Below are positions 45,309 to 52,707 of a stretch of DNA of 64,000 nt, one piece after another. The DNA is from Paraplanobispora takensis. GTDB lineage: Bacteria; Actinomycetota; Actinomycetes; Streptosporangiales; Streptosporangiaceae. Each line of letters begins with the position of its first letter. Position 1 is the stretch's first letter. The notes beneath the pieces were generated by a model that saw nothing but the letters and a program-made list of their open reading frames with translations, was not told the origin of the DNA and made no database searches. Position numbers and translations under genes: made by a program. The DNA lies in assembly GCF_016863195.1 (NCBI RefSeq), contig NZ_BOOK01000005.1:186001-250000 (forward strand), read 5' to 3'.

Positions 45309-46529
45309 ATGCCCGAGGCAGTCATCGTCGCGACCGCGCGCTCGCCCATCGGACGCGCCTTCAAGGGGTCGCTCAAGGACATCCGTCCGGACGACCTGAC
45401 CGTACAGATGATCAAGGCCGCGCTGGCCAAGGTCCCCCAGCTCGACCCCGCCACCGTCGACGACCTGATGCTGGGCTGCGGCCTGCCGGGCGGCGAGCAG
45501 GGCTTCAACATGGCGCGCGTGGTGTCCACCCTCCTCGGCCTGGACAGCGTGCCGGGCACCACCGTCACCCGTTACTGCTCGTCCTCGCTGCAGACCACCC
45601 GGATGGCCTTCCACGCCATCAAGGCCGGTGAGGGCGACGTCTTCATCTCGGCGGGCGTGGAAGTCGTCTCCCGCTTCGTCAAGGGCAACTCCGACTCCCT
45701 GCCCGAGACGCAGAACCCGCTCTTCGACGCCGCGCACGCCCGCTCCAAGCAGGCGGCCGAGGGCGGCCAGGGCGCCTGGCGCGACCCCCGCGAGGACGGC
45801 GAGCTGCCCGACGTCTACATCGCGATGGGCCAGACCGCGGAGAACCTCGCCGGGATCAAGGGCGTCTCCCGACAGGAGCAGGACGAGTTCGGCGTCCGCT
45901 CCCAGAACCTCGCCGAGAAGGCCATCGCCAACGGCTTCTGGGAGAAGGACATCACCCCGGTGACCCTGCCGGACGGCAGCGTGGTCAGCAAGGACGACGG
46001 TCCCCGCGCCGGCACCACCTACGAGGCGGTCTCCCAGCTCAAGCCGGTCTTCCGCCCCGACGGCACGGTCACCGCGGGCAACTGCTGCCCGCTGAACGAC
46101 GGCGCCGCCGCGGTCATCGTGATGAGCGACACCAAGGCCGCGGAACTGGGCATCACCCCGCTGGCCCGGATCGTCTCCACCGGCGTCACCGGCCTGTCCC
46201 CCGAGATCATGGGCCTGGGCCCGGTCGAGGCCAGCAAGCAGGCCCTGGCCCGGGCGGGCATGTCCATCGGCGACGTGGACCTCGTCGAGATCAACGAGGC
46301 CTTCGCCGCCCAGGTCATCCCGTCCTACAAGGACCTGGGCATCGACGTCGACCGGCTCAACGTCAACGGCGGCGCCATCGCGGTGGGCCACCCGTTCGGC
46401 ATGACCGGCGCCCGGATCACCTCCACGCTGATCAACAGCCTCCGCTTCCACGACAAGTCGATCGGCTTGGAGACCATGTGCGTGGGCGGCGGCCAGGGCA
46501 TGGCCATGGTCCTGGAGCGCCTGGGCTAG
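45309..46529 (+). CDS. Acetyl-CoA C-acyltransferase (thiolase)
   Basis: Thiolases join or cleave acyl-CoA at the 3-keto position, in beta-oxidation or acetoacetyl-CoA synthesis. The 406-residue protein has the nucleophile Cys90 (VTRYCSSSLQTTRMAF), the NEAFAAQ motif (ASN as VEINEAFAAQVIPS), the GHPFGMTGAR histidine loop and the second cysteine in ETMCVGGGQGMAM. The motifs are complete, so it should be active. ATG 45309 was chosen because AGGAG lies 5 bases upstream. Which substrate length it prefers cannot be read from the sequence. It converges on the PPOX gene with 5 bp between. Confidence 0.95.
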   Translation: MPEAVIVATARSPIGRAFKGSLKDIRPDDLTVQMIKAALAKVPQLDPATVDDLMLGCGLPGGEQGFNMARVVSTLLGLDSVPGTTVTRYCSSSLQTTRMAFHAIKAGEGDVFISAGVEVVSRFVKGNSDSLPETQNPLFDAAHARSKQAAEGGQGAWRDPREDGELPDVYIAMGQTAENLAGIKGVSRQEQDEFGVRSQNLAEKAIANGFWEKDITPVTLPDGSVVSKDDGPRAGTTYEAVSQLKPVFRPDGTVTAGNCCPLNDGAAAVIVMSDTKAAELGITPLARIVSTGVTGLSPEIMGLGPVEASKQALARAGMSIGDVDLVEINEAFAAQVIPSYKDLGIDVDRLNVNGGAIAVGHPFGMTGARITSTLINSLRFHDKSIGLETMCVGGGQGMAMVLERLG

Positions 46530-46534
46530 CCTCC

Positions 46535-46945
46535 TCAGCCGTGGACGTCGGGACCGGCCCGGGTGATGTCGAAGCGCACGATCACCCGCCGGTCCCGTTC
46601 CATGGCCGCCCGGTAGTCGTCCCAGTCGGGATGCTCGCCGGAGATGTCGCGGTAGTAGCTCACCAGGAGGTCCATCGCCTCCGGAAGCGGGATGATCTCC
46701 GCCGTCCCCTCGATCTGGATCCAGCCGCCGAAGAAGGCGTCCGTGGTCACGCAGAGGGCCACCCGGGAGTCCCTGCGCAGGTTGCGGACCTTCGCCGCGG
46801 TCTCCCTGGTGCTGATGATCGCCCGTCCCCCGGCGTCGAGACCCACGGTCACCGGGGAGAGTTGGGGCCGCCCGTCGGCGTGCCAGGTCAGCATGACCGC
46901 TCGGTGGTTGTCGCGAATGAAGGCGCGCGCCTTGTCGAGATCCAT
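46535..46945 (-). CDS. PPOX-class F420-dependent oxidoreductase
   Basis: The 136-residue protein has the split-barrel flavin/F420-binding fold: AVMLTWHADGRPQLSPVTVGLD, RAIISTRETAAKVRNLRRDSRVALCV, GWIQIEGTAEII and a C-terminal ERDRRVIVRFDITRAGPDVHG. The sequence fits the TIGR03618 F420-binding group. Its substrate is not known. The start is ATG 46945, with a weak upstream ribosome site. Confidence 0.88.
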   Translation of the reverse strand: MDLDKARAFIRDNHRAVMLTWHADGRPQLSPVTVGLDAGGRAIISTRETAAKVRNLRRDSRVALCVTTDAFFGGWIQIEGTAEIIPLPEAMDLLVSYYRDISGEHPDWDDYRAAMERDRRVIVRFDITRAGPDVHG

Positions 46946-47021
46946 GATCCCATCATCTCCGGACGTACGAAGGCCCGCACCCCCGGATGGCGGCGCGGGC
47001 TCTCGGACGGAGAGGGGGTGT

Positions 47022-47246
47022 CTAGAAGTGGTGGCGGCGCCGCCGTTCGTGCTCGTGCACGATAGCCGCGGCGTAGCCGTGGGTCAGCCCGTGCTCGTCC
47101 GCGAGCCAGTTGGCACGCTCGTCGCAGCGGAGGAACGACGGGCCGTTGTCGATGGCTTGAAACCACTCTGGGAGGGCGCGTCCCGTGATGTCCGGGACTC
47201 TTGCGATCAGCTTGCTATGCGTCTCCGGTGAGTGGTTCAACGACAT
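47022..47246 (-). CDS. DUF4287 domain protein
   Basis: The 74-residue protein begins with SLNHSPETHSKLIARVPDITGRALPEWFQAID-like sequence and continues with ERANWLADEHGLTHGYAAAIVHEHERRRRHHF, the DUF4287 pattern. The family is small, helical and of unknown function. ATG 47246 was chosen over ATG 47258 because GGAGG lies 5 bases upstream. Confidence 0.75.
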   Translation of the reverse strand: MSLNHSPETHSKLIARVPDITGRALPEWFQAIDNGPSFLRCDERANWLADEHGLTHGYAAAIVHEHERRRRHHF

Positions 47247-47383
47247 GGGCACCTCCACGGATAGGCTCCTTTGCTCGACAGTGCATCACGGACTCGCAGA
47301 TAGCAAGACCCGACAGTCATGTTCTGGTGACACTTCGTCGATCTTCAGTTGCTTTTCGTTCACCGTCGTCCCGACACGTCCCA

Positions 47384-47416
47384 AGAAAAAACCCCGCCGG
47401 GGCCGACCCGGCGGGG
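47384..47416 (-). terminator. Rho-independent terminator after the Bax-inhibitor-1 gene
   Basis: A perfect 10-bp stem CCCCGCCGGG/CCCGGCGGGG (47392-47401 and 47407-47416) with a 5-base loop is followed on the minus strand by TTTTTTCT (47384-47391). It begins 17 bases past the stop codon. This is the clearest classical terminator in the window. Confidence 0.9.
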
Positions 47417-47432
47417 TGCTTTCTTGCGACGA

Positions 47433-48221
47433 TCAGTCGTCGCCCGAGAAGTAGCTCAGCAGGCGCAGGATCTCCAGGTAGATCCAGACCAGCGTCACGG
47501 TCAGGCCGAAGGCCATCAGCCAGGAGTACTTCGCCGGCGCGCCGGCCTTCACGCCCCGCTCGACCTCGTCGAAGTCCAGGAGCAGGAAGAAGCAGCCGAG
47601 CAGGATCGCGGCGATGCTGACCAGGTAGCCGATCGGGCCGGCCTCACGCAGGCCGAAGCCTCCGGGGATGAAGATGCTCGCGATCCAGTTGACGAGCAGT
47701 GCGGCCATCAGGCCGAGCGCCGCCGCGACCACGAACTTGGTGAACTTCGGCGTCACCCGGACGATCCGCAGGGAGTAGACCGTCAGCATCGCGCCGAAGG
47801 CCAGAGCGGTGCCGAGCACGGCCTGGATGACGATGCCCGGGTAGAAGTCCTCCATGATGTGGCTGATCACGCCGACGGCGACGCCGTAGGCGACCGAGTA
47901 GCCGAGGATGAGCGCCGGGTTCGGGCTCTGCTTGAAGCTGATGACCAGAGCCAGGACCAGGCCGACGAGCATGCCGGCGATCGCCGCGCCCCAGCCGAGG
48001 TTCAGCTGCCAGGCCACGGCGGCCGAGACCACCAGCGTGCCCAGGGTCATGAAGCCGCGCACGACCACGTCGTCGATCGTCATGGTCCGCTGCGCGGGCG
48101 GTGCGTACGACGGAGCGTCGTACATCCCCTGCAGATGCTCGGGGCTCGGGGTCGGCTGTCCCCAGGACTGCTGTCCCTTGGCCGGGGACATCCGGTTGAA
48201 TACGGGGTTCTTACTTTCCAT
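47433..48221 (-). CDS. Bax inhibitor-1/YccA family membrane protein
   Basis: The 262-residue protein has a cytoplasmic N-terminal region of about 55 residues rich in Pro, Gln and Ser, then seven membrane helices with the family motifs SPNPALILGYSVAYGVAVG and a C-terminal LDFDEVERGVKAGAPAKYSWLMAFGLTVTLVWIYLEILRLL. Members act as pH-sensitive calcium leak channels in some bacteria. The LDFD/E acid pair for the pore is present. ATG 48221 was chosen because GGAGG lies 5 bases upstream (the frame extends four codons to GTG 48233). It ends at a textbook terminator. Confidence 0.92.
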   Translation of the reverse strand: MESKNPVFNRMSPAKGQQSWGQPTPSPEHLQGMYDAPSYAPPAQRTMTIDDVVVRGFMTLGTLVVSAAVAWQLNLGWGAAIAGMLVGLVLALVISFKQSPNPALILGYSVAYGVAVGVISHIMEDFYPGIVIQAVLGTALAFGAMLTVYSLRIVRVTPKFTKFVVAAALGLMAALLVNWIASIFIPGGFGLREAGPIGYLVSIAAILLGCFFLLLDFDEVERGVKAGAPAKYSWLMAFGLTVTLVWIYLEILRLLSYFSGDD

Positions 48222-48400
48222 CGCTGCCTCCACGCTGCGACCTACGCGATCAGGGTATTAGATCGGTCGCCGTACGGCCGTATCGTGCTCATATCTATAT
48301 TTTTGTACTCGGGGCTTCCGGACGGCTGCCGCCGTCTCTTCCAACGCACGGCCCGTGCCGTGAGTTCCCGTCTTCCCCGCTGATCTCATCCCGTCCCGCG

Positions 48401-48691
48401 TCACGGCGCTCCGGGCCCGGAACGGGGCAGCAGATGGGGCGCGTGCTCCTCGACCGCCTCCAGCAACCGGCGCCTCGACGGGTTCACCATCGCCCTTCCG
48501 GCCACGGTCACCGTCGGCACCGTCTCGTTCCCGTCCGCGACCGAGCGGACGAACTCCGCCGCCCGGCGGTCCTTCCAGATGTTCACCGAGCTGTAGGGCA
48601 GACGTGCCAGACGCAGGTTGACGAACAGCTTCATGCAGTAGGTGCACAGCGGCCGCCAGTAGACCACTATGCCTTCCCGGTCCCCGCTCAT
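48401..48691 (-). CDS. Glutaredoxin family protein
   Basis: The 96-residue thioredoxin-fold protein has the active site RPLCTYCMKLFVNLRLARLP (CxxC near residues 16-19), then a cis-Pro loop TVPTVTVAGRAMVNPS. In mycothiol-producing bacteria such proteins are mycoredoxins that reduce mixed disulfides, but the Cys-Thr-Tyr-Cys site is not diagnostic. GGGAG lies 5 bases before ATG 48691. The start overlaps the stop of a possible 25-codon upstream ORF. Confidence 0.85.
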   Translation of the reverse strand: MSGDREGIVVYWRPLCTYCMKLFVNLRLARLPYSSVNIWKDRRAAEFVRSVADGNETVPTVTVAGRAMVNPSRRRLLEAVEEHAPHLLPRSGPGAP

Positions 48692-48765
48692 GGGATCTCC
48701 CTGTTCTCCACCTGCCTGACAGAACGGTAGACCGCCTCGCGGAGTTCCTCCACCACGGCGACCAT
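48688..48765 (-). CDS. Possible 25-residue upstream ORF coupled to glutaredoxin
   Basis: ATG 48765 opens a frame of 25 codons (MVAVVEELREAVYRSVRQ, then VENREIP) whose TGA overlaps the glutaredoxin ATG (ATGA). The composition suggests an amphipathic helix. The ribosome site before it is weak, so this could be chance. The remaining upstream stretch to the tRNA (48766-48954) has no other feature. Confidence 0.25.
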   Translation of the reverse strand: MVAVVEELREAVYRSVRQVENREIP

Positions 48766-48954
48766 TTCGCCCGATGCGCAGCGGAGGCCCGGGAAAGGAC
48801 CGTCACAGTTGGGTAACCACCGTTTTCCCGGACCCGCACCCACCCCGGAGAGCCGGGGGCGTCCGGGAGGCGGATCGGCGCGGCCGGGCCAGAAAAGCCG
48901 GTCCGCCTTCATATCACCGCTGGTCAGAGCGGATTTCCGGTGGAGAGACATGAG

Positions 48955-49027
48955 TGCCCCCGGCGGGACTCGAACCCGCACTACGACCCTTTTAAGGGGT
49001 ATGCCTCTGCCATTGGGCTACGGGGGC
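48955..49027 (-). tRNA. tRNA gene, short variable loop, apparent anticodon UAA
   Basis: On the minus strand a 73-base cloverleaf can be drawn: acceptor stem GCCCCCG/CGGGGGC, a 3-bp D stem GCC/GGC, anticodon arm TACCC-CTTAAAA-GGGTC, a 5-base variable loop GTAGT, T arm GCGGG-TTCGAGT-CCCGC and discriminator A. CCA is not encoded. The 7-base anticodon loop reads C-T-TAA-A-A, so the anticodon is UAA, which reads the leucine codon UUA. True Leu tRNAs have a long variable arm, absent here, and the acceptor stem resembles tRNA-Arg(CCU). I cannot name the amino acid. The 27-43 pair is a T-C mismatch. Confidence 0.8.
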
Positions 49028-49071
49028 GCCGCAATCATACGTAACGGAACACTCGTGCGTAACTAGTCATG

Positions 49072-49623
49072 TCACCTGTCGCAGCGTTCCCGAGCCCCTT
49101 GGTGGACAGATCGGGTGCCGGTGACGTGGTCCAGGAAGAGTACGCCGTCGAGGTGGTCGAGCTGGTGCTGGATGCAGCGGGCCTCGAAGGCGTCGGCGTG
49201 GAGGGTGACGGGGGCGCCGCTGCCGGGATGCTCCCCGCGGACGGTGATCCGGGTCGCACGGGAGACGTCGCCGGTGATGCCGGGGACGGACAGGCAGCCC
49301 TCCCTCGCCCGCTCCCAGCGGGAGGCCGAGACCAGGCGGGGGTTGGCCATCACGAACTCCCCCGCGCACGAACGGGTACGGGGGTGCCGGGAGACGTCGA
49401 CGGACAGCAGCCGCCAGCCCAGGCCGATCTGGGGCGCGGTCAAGCCCATGCAGCGGTGGGACCGGCGCATGGTGGCGAGCAGGTCGGCCGCGGCGGCGAC
49501 GACGCCCGGGTCGGCGGGGTCGACGGGGAGCGCCCGGGTGGTGAGCACGGGGTGCGGGGCGCCGATCAGCTGGCGGGAGACGCCGCTGGCCAGCACGCCG
49601 AGCAGCTGGGCCGTACCGAACAT
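49072..49623 (-). CDS. Peptide deformylase homologue lacking the catalytic glutamate
   Basis: The 183-residue protein has the three deformylase motifs in altered form: motif 1 is MGLTAPQIG (usually G-GLAAPQ), motif 2 is EGCLSVPGI (metal ligand Cys110) and motif 3 is QHQLDHLDG at 152-160. The metal ligands Cys110, His153 and His157 remain, but the general base Glu between them is Gln154. The enzyme may be inactive on N-formyl-Met, or changed in role. The ATG (49623) overlaps the stop of the ACT-domain gene (ATGA), so the two are translated together. A normal deformylase must exist elsewhere. Confidence 0.85.
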   Translation of the reverse strand: MFGTAQLLGVLASGVSRQLIGAPHPVLTTRALPVDPADPGVVAAAADLLATMRRSHRCMGLTAPQIGLGWRLLSVDVSRHPRTRSCAGEFVMANPRLVSASRWERAREGCLSVPGITGDVSRATRITVRGEHPGSGAPVTLHADAFEARCIQHQLDHLDGVLFLDHVTGTRSVHQGARERCDR

Positions 49624-50114
49624 CAGAGCACCTCCGCCTCGGCCGGGCGGAAGGTGATCTCGCAGCCGAGACCGGCGCCCGCGGCGGCCAGGCGGCGCAT
49701 CACCTCGGCCACGTCCGCCTCCGGGGGCAGCCGCACGTCGGCGATCATGACGTACAGCGAGCCGCACAGGCGGGTGGTCATGCCGGTGATGACGCCGCCG
49801 GCGGCGGTCAGCGCCCCGCTGACGGCCGAGACGATGCCGGGCCGGTCGGGGCCGTGCACGGTGAGGACGTAGCCGAGCCCCGGCTGCTCGCACCCGTGGC
49901 CGCGACCGGCCTCGGCCGCGGTGACGGTCATGCCGGGGAAGGCCGAGGCGGGCGGGACCCGCCCGGAGACCAGCAGCATCATCGCGACGTGCCCGCCCAG
50001 GAGCGTCATCGCCGAGTCCTCGATGTTCGCCCCGTAACGGGTGAACACCGAGGTCACCTCGGCGACCACCCCCGGCCTGGCGGCTCCCAGCACGGTGATC
50101 GCGGACAAGCCCAT
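49623..50114 (-). CDS. Double ACT-domain protein (GcvR-like)
   Basis: The 163-residue protein is made of two ACT domains: SAITVLGAARPGVVAEVTSVFTRYGANIEDSAM and YVLTVHGPDRPGIVSAVSGALTAAGGVITG. It resembles the glycine-cleavage regulator GcvR and the N-terminal domain of formyltetrahydrofolate deformylase. ACT domains bind amino acids and regulate partners. The start ATG 50114 has AAGGGGG 7 bases upstream; the frame extends further but without a site. It is coupled by ATGA to the deformylase-like gene, which suggests joint action, perhaps in sensing formyl or amino-acid ligands (inference). Confidence 0.85.
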   Translation of the reverse strand: MGLSAITVLGAARPGVVAEVTSVFTRYGANIEDSAMTLLGGHVAMMLLVSGRVPPASAFPGMTVTAAEAGRGHGCEQPGLGYVLTVHGPDRPGIVSAVSGALTAAGGVITGMTTRLCGSLYVMIADVRLPPEADVAEVMRRLAAAGAGLGCEITFRPAEAEVL

Positions 50115-50222
50115 CCCGCGGCCCCCTTCCGGCTCCGGCCGGGGGCTCAAGGGGGCGGGCGCGAGATCAGCCGCCAACCCCGGGGAGACCCCGGCGACTC
50201 CCTACCGTCGGGTGCCCGGGAC

Positions 50223-51539
50223 TCAGGACGCGGCCGCGGCGCGGAACTCCGCGCGGGGCTCCTCGATCTCTCCGAGTGAGACGGTCTCCCGCTTGAAGAA
50301 CAGCGCCAGGGTCCAGTCCGCCATGACGCGGACCTTGCGGTTCACGGTGGGCACCCGCGACAGATGGTAGGTGCGGTGCATGAACCATGCAGGCAATCCG
50401 CGAAGCTTGACGCCGTAGACGTTCGCCACGCCCTTGTGCAGGCCCAGTCCGGCAACCGATCCGACGTACTTGTGGCGGTAATCGACCAGTTCCTGCCCGC
50501 GGAGGTGACGGGTGATGTTGTCGGCGAGCACCTTGGCCTGGCGGACCGCGTGCTGGGCGTTGGGCGCGCAGTACTGGCCCGGGTTGGTCACGTCGGGCAC
50601 CCCGGCGACGTCGCCGGCGGCGAAGGCGTCCTTGACGCCGACCACGGTCAGGCGCGTGCTCGTCTTGATCCGGCCGCGCTCGTCCAGCGGGAGGTCACCG
50701 GCGTTCACGACCGGGCTGGCCTTCACTCCGGCGGTCCACACGATGGTGGCCGACTGGAACTCCTCGCCGTCGGAGAGCTTGACGTGGCCGCCCACGCAGG
50801 ACTCCAGGCGGGTGTTCATCTTGACCTCGATGCCGCGCTCGCGCAGCTGCTCGGCGGTCCACCTACCCATCTCCGGGCCGACCTCGGGCAGGATGCGATC
50901 GGTGGCCTCCACCAGCACCCAGCGCATGTCCTCGCGCCTGATGTTGCGGTAGTAGCGGACCGCGTCGATCGCCATGTCCTCCAGCTCGGCCAGCGCCTCG
51001 ATGCCCGCGAAGCCGCCGCCGACCACGACGAACGTCAGCGCCCTGCGGCGCAGCTCCTCGTCGTCGTCGGTCTCGGCCCGGTCGAGCAGGCCGAGCACCC
51101 GGTTGCGCAGCGCGATCGCCTCGCCGACCGTCTTGAAGCCGATGGCCGCGTCGGCCAGGCCGGGGATCGGCAGGGTCCGGGAGACCGAGCCGGCGGCCAT
51201 CACCACGAGGTCGTACTCGATCTCGTGGGGGGTGCCGACGTTCGGCTCGAAGTGCACGGTCTTGGACGCGTGGTTGACCTTGGTGACCTTGCCGTTGAGG
51301 ATCGTCGCCTTCTTGAGGACCCGCCGCAGCGGGACCACCACGTGGCGCGGCGAGAGGTTGCCCGCCGCGGCTTCGGGAAGGAAGGGCTGGTAGGTCATGT
51401 GGGATTCGGGAGTGAGGACGGTGATTCGCACGCTGCCGTCGCGCAGCTCCCTGCGGAGCGTGCGCTGGAGTCGCAGCACCGTGTAGAGGCCGACGTAGCC
51501 CCCACCGACGACCACGATGTGCTTGGAGTTGCGGTTCAC
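50223..51539 (-). CDS. ndh: Type II NADH:quinone oxidoreductase (NDH-2)
   Basis: NDH-2 passes electrons from NADH to menaquinone without proton pumping. The 438-residue flavoprotein has the FAD dinucleotide loop HIVVVGGGYVGLYTVLRLQ, the NAD loop TFVVVGGGFAGIEALAEL, TAGVKASPVV, FAAGDVAGVPD and the quinone-site-like segment CAPNAQHAVRQAKVLADNI (AQxAxQ variant). The C-terminus has amphipathic helices for membrane binding. The start is ATG 51539. A perfect Rex-type operator lies 27 bp upstream and a second, weaker one further up, so expression is probably repressed when NAD+ exceeds NADH. Confidence 0.92.
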   Translation of the reverse strand: MNRNSKHIVVVGGGYVGLYTVLRLQRTLRRELRDGSVRITVLTPESHMTYQPFLPEAAAGNLSPRHVVVPLRRVLKKATILNGKVTKVNHASKTVHFEPNVGTPHEIEYDLVVMAAGSVSRTLPIPGLADAAIGFKTVGEAIALRNRVLGLLDRAETDDDEELRRRALTFVVVGGGFAGIEALAELEDMAIDAVRYYRNIRREDMRWVLVEATDRILPEVGPEMGRWTAEQLRERGIEVKMNTRLESCVGGHVKLSDGEEFQSATIVWTAGVKASPVVNAGDLPLDERGRIKTSTRLTVVGVKDAFAAGDVAGVPDVTNPGQYCAPNAQHAVRQAKVLADNITRHLRGQELVDYRHKYVGSVAGLGLHKGVANVYGVKLRGLPAWFMHRTYHLSRVPTVNRKVRVMADWTLALFFKRETVSLGEIEEPRAEFRAAAAS

Positions 51540-51565
51540 TTCGGCGCCACCTTAGGTCCGAGACT

Positions 51566-51583
51566 TTGTGAAAGCTTTCACAA
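51566..51583. promoter_or_regulatory. Rex operator, perfect palindrome upstream of ndh
   Basis: TTGTGAAAGCTTTCACAA is an 18-bp perfect palindrome that matches all fixed positions of the Rex consensus TTGTGAAnnnnTTCACAA. It lies 27 bp upstream of the ndh start. Rex senses the NADH/NAD+ ratio and controls respiratory genes in actinomycetes. Confidence 0.85.
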
Positions 51584-51699
51584 GCATACGTCCCCGCCTC
51601 CGGCTCGCGCCAGGCGCCCCCCTGATAAGTACGTCACTTTTTTCCAGAAAAAGCAGAACCTCGTCATATTTCAGAGGAAACTTCGGGAAAAATTCCTTT

Positions 51700-51717
51700 T
51701 TGTGATGGAGTTCACAT
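51700..51717. promoter_or_regulatory. Second Rex-like site upstream of ndh
   Basis: TTGTGATGGAGTTCACAT matches the Rex consensus with two mismatches. It overlaps the stop codon of the uracil-DNA glycosylase gene and is 134 bp from the first site. It may give cooperative binding or a loop. The 51584-51699 stretch between is AT-rich, as expected for the ndh promoter. Confidence 0.5.
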
Positions 51718-52509
51718 TTCGCGGATCATGTTTGCCCTGGTGAAGACGTCGTCGAGCATTTCGGCGGTCACCCGGCCGGTGAAGGTGTTCTGCTGGCTGG
51801 GGTGGTAGCAGCCGAGAAGATGTGCGGGACTTTCGCCTCTGGTGATCTCGACCTCGGCGCCGTGCCCGAAGGCGGGGCGGGGACGGGGCAGCACGTATCC
51901 GGCCTCCCTCAGCGCGGGCCACACGGCCTGCCAGGCGAAGCCGCCCAGCGCCACCACCACCCGCAGGCCGTCGGCCACCATCGCGATCTCCCGGGCCAGC
52001 CAGGGGAAGCAGGCCGCCCGCTCCTCGGGCGCCGGCTTGTTGTCGGGCGGCGCGCACCTGACCGCGGCCGCCATCCGCGCGCCGACGAGGCGCTGGCCGT
52101 CCCCCGCGTGGACGCCGGTCTCCTGTACGGCGAAGCCGGTCCGGTACAGCGAGGCGAACAGCCAGTCCCCGCTGCGGTCGCCGGTGAAGATCCGCCCCGT
52201 GCGGTTGCCGCCGTGCGCGGCCGGGGCCAGCCCCACGATGAGGACCTGCGGCTTGTCGTCTCCCCAGCCGGCGATCGGCCTGCCCCAGTAGGTCTCCTGC
52301 GCGAACGCCCGGCGCTTGACCGTGGCGACCTCCTCGCGCCACGCCACCAGGCGGGGACAGGCCCGGCAGACCGACTGCCGGGCGGTGAGCTCGGCGAGCG
52401 CGGGGCTCGCGGCGGCGAGCTCGGCCACCTGCGCGGGGTCGTGCGCGACGGGCGTGTCCGGCCGGGCGGGGTCGTCGGGCCAGCCGGACCCGGGAGGAAC
52501 GAAGGTCAT
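51712..52509 (-). CDS. udgB: Uracil-DNA glycosylase, type 5 (UdgB)
   Basis: This base-excision repair enzyme removes uracil, and often hypoxanthine, from DNA. The 265-residue protein has N-terminal Fe-S cysteines ([14 protein letters not shown], with more Cys near AVRCAPP and [11 protein letters not shown]), motif [20 protein letters not shown] and motif [16 protein letters not shown]. The [14 protein letters not shown] form identifies type 5. ATG 52509 was chosen because the family begins near here; the frame stays open to 52656 through a Pro/Arg-rich stretch produced by a G-rich repeat. The stop codon overlaps a Rex-like site. Confidence 0.92.
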   Translation of the reverse strand: MTFVPPGSGWPDDPARPDTPVAHDPAQVAELAAASPALAELTARQSVCRACPRLVAWREEVATVKRRAFAQETYWGRPIAGWGDDKPQVLIVGLAPAAHGGNRTGRIFTGDRSGDWLFASLYRTGFAVQETGVHAGDGQRLVGARMAAAVRCAPPDNKPAPEERAACFPWLAREIAMVADGLRVVVALGGFAWQAVWPALREAGYVLPRPRPAFGHGAEVEITRGESPAHLLGCYHPSQQNTFTGRVTAEMLDDVFTRANMIREM

Positions 52510-52571
52510 GTCCCCGATCGTGCCACCCCGCCGCCCCGGGACCCGCGCCGCCTCGCACCGATGCGCCGAAC

Positions 52572-52611
52572 GGGGCGGGGCGGGGGCGGGGCGGGGGCGG
52601 GGCGGGGGCGG
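52572..52611 (+). repeat. GGGGCGGGGGC tandem array (possible G-quadruplex)
   Basis: Forty bases consist of an 11-bp unit (GGGGCGGGGCG/GGGGGCGGGGC) repeated about 3.5 times. The plus strand has at least seven runs of four or five G, enough for G-quadruplex formation. It lies 63 bp upstream of the udgB start, on the opposite strand. Confidence 0.8.
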
Positions 52612-52620
52612 AGAAGCGAG

Positions 52621-52651
52621 AGGCGGCGCCCGCACGGAGCGGGCACCGCCT
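52621..52651 (-). terminator. Possible hairpin after the secreted four-repeat protein gene
   Basis: AGGCGG-C-GCCC pairs with GGGC-A-CCGCCT (52621-52631 and 52641-52651) around a 9-base loop, with one internal mismatch. It is 57 bases past the stop codon at 52708. There is no U-tract. Confidence 0.4.
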
Positions 52652-52707
52652 GTCACTTCAGATCGGACCGGGGATCAGGTGATCCCGGCCTCGGGCCGGA
52701 ACGGGGA

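Noticed and set aside
48985-48997. Plus-strand CTTTTAA loop suggesting tRNA-Lys (UUU)
   Set aside because: The T arm GGTTCGAGTCC is on the minus strand, so the tRNA must be read leftward, where the loop is CTTAAAA. The plus-strand reading has no proper T arm.
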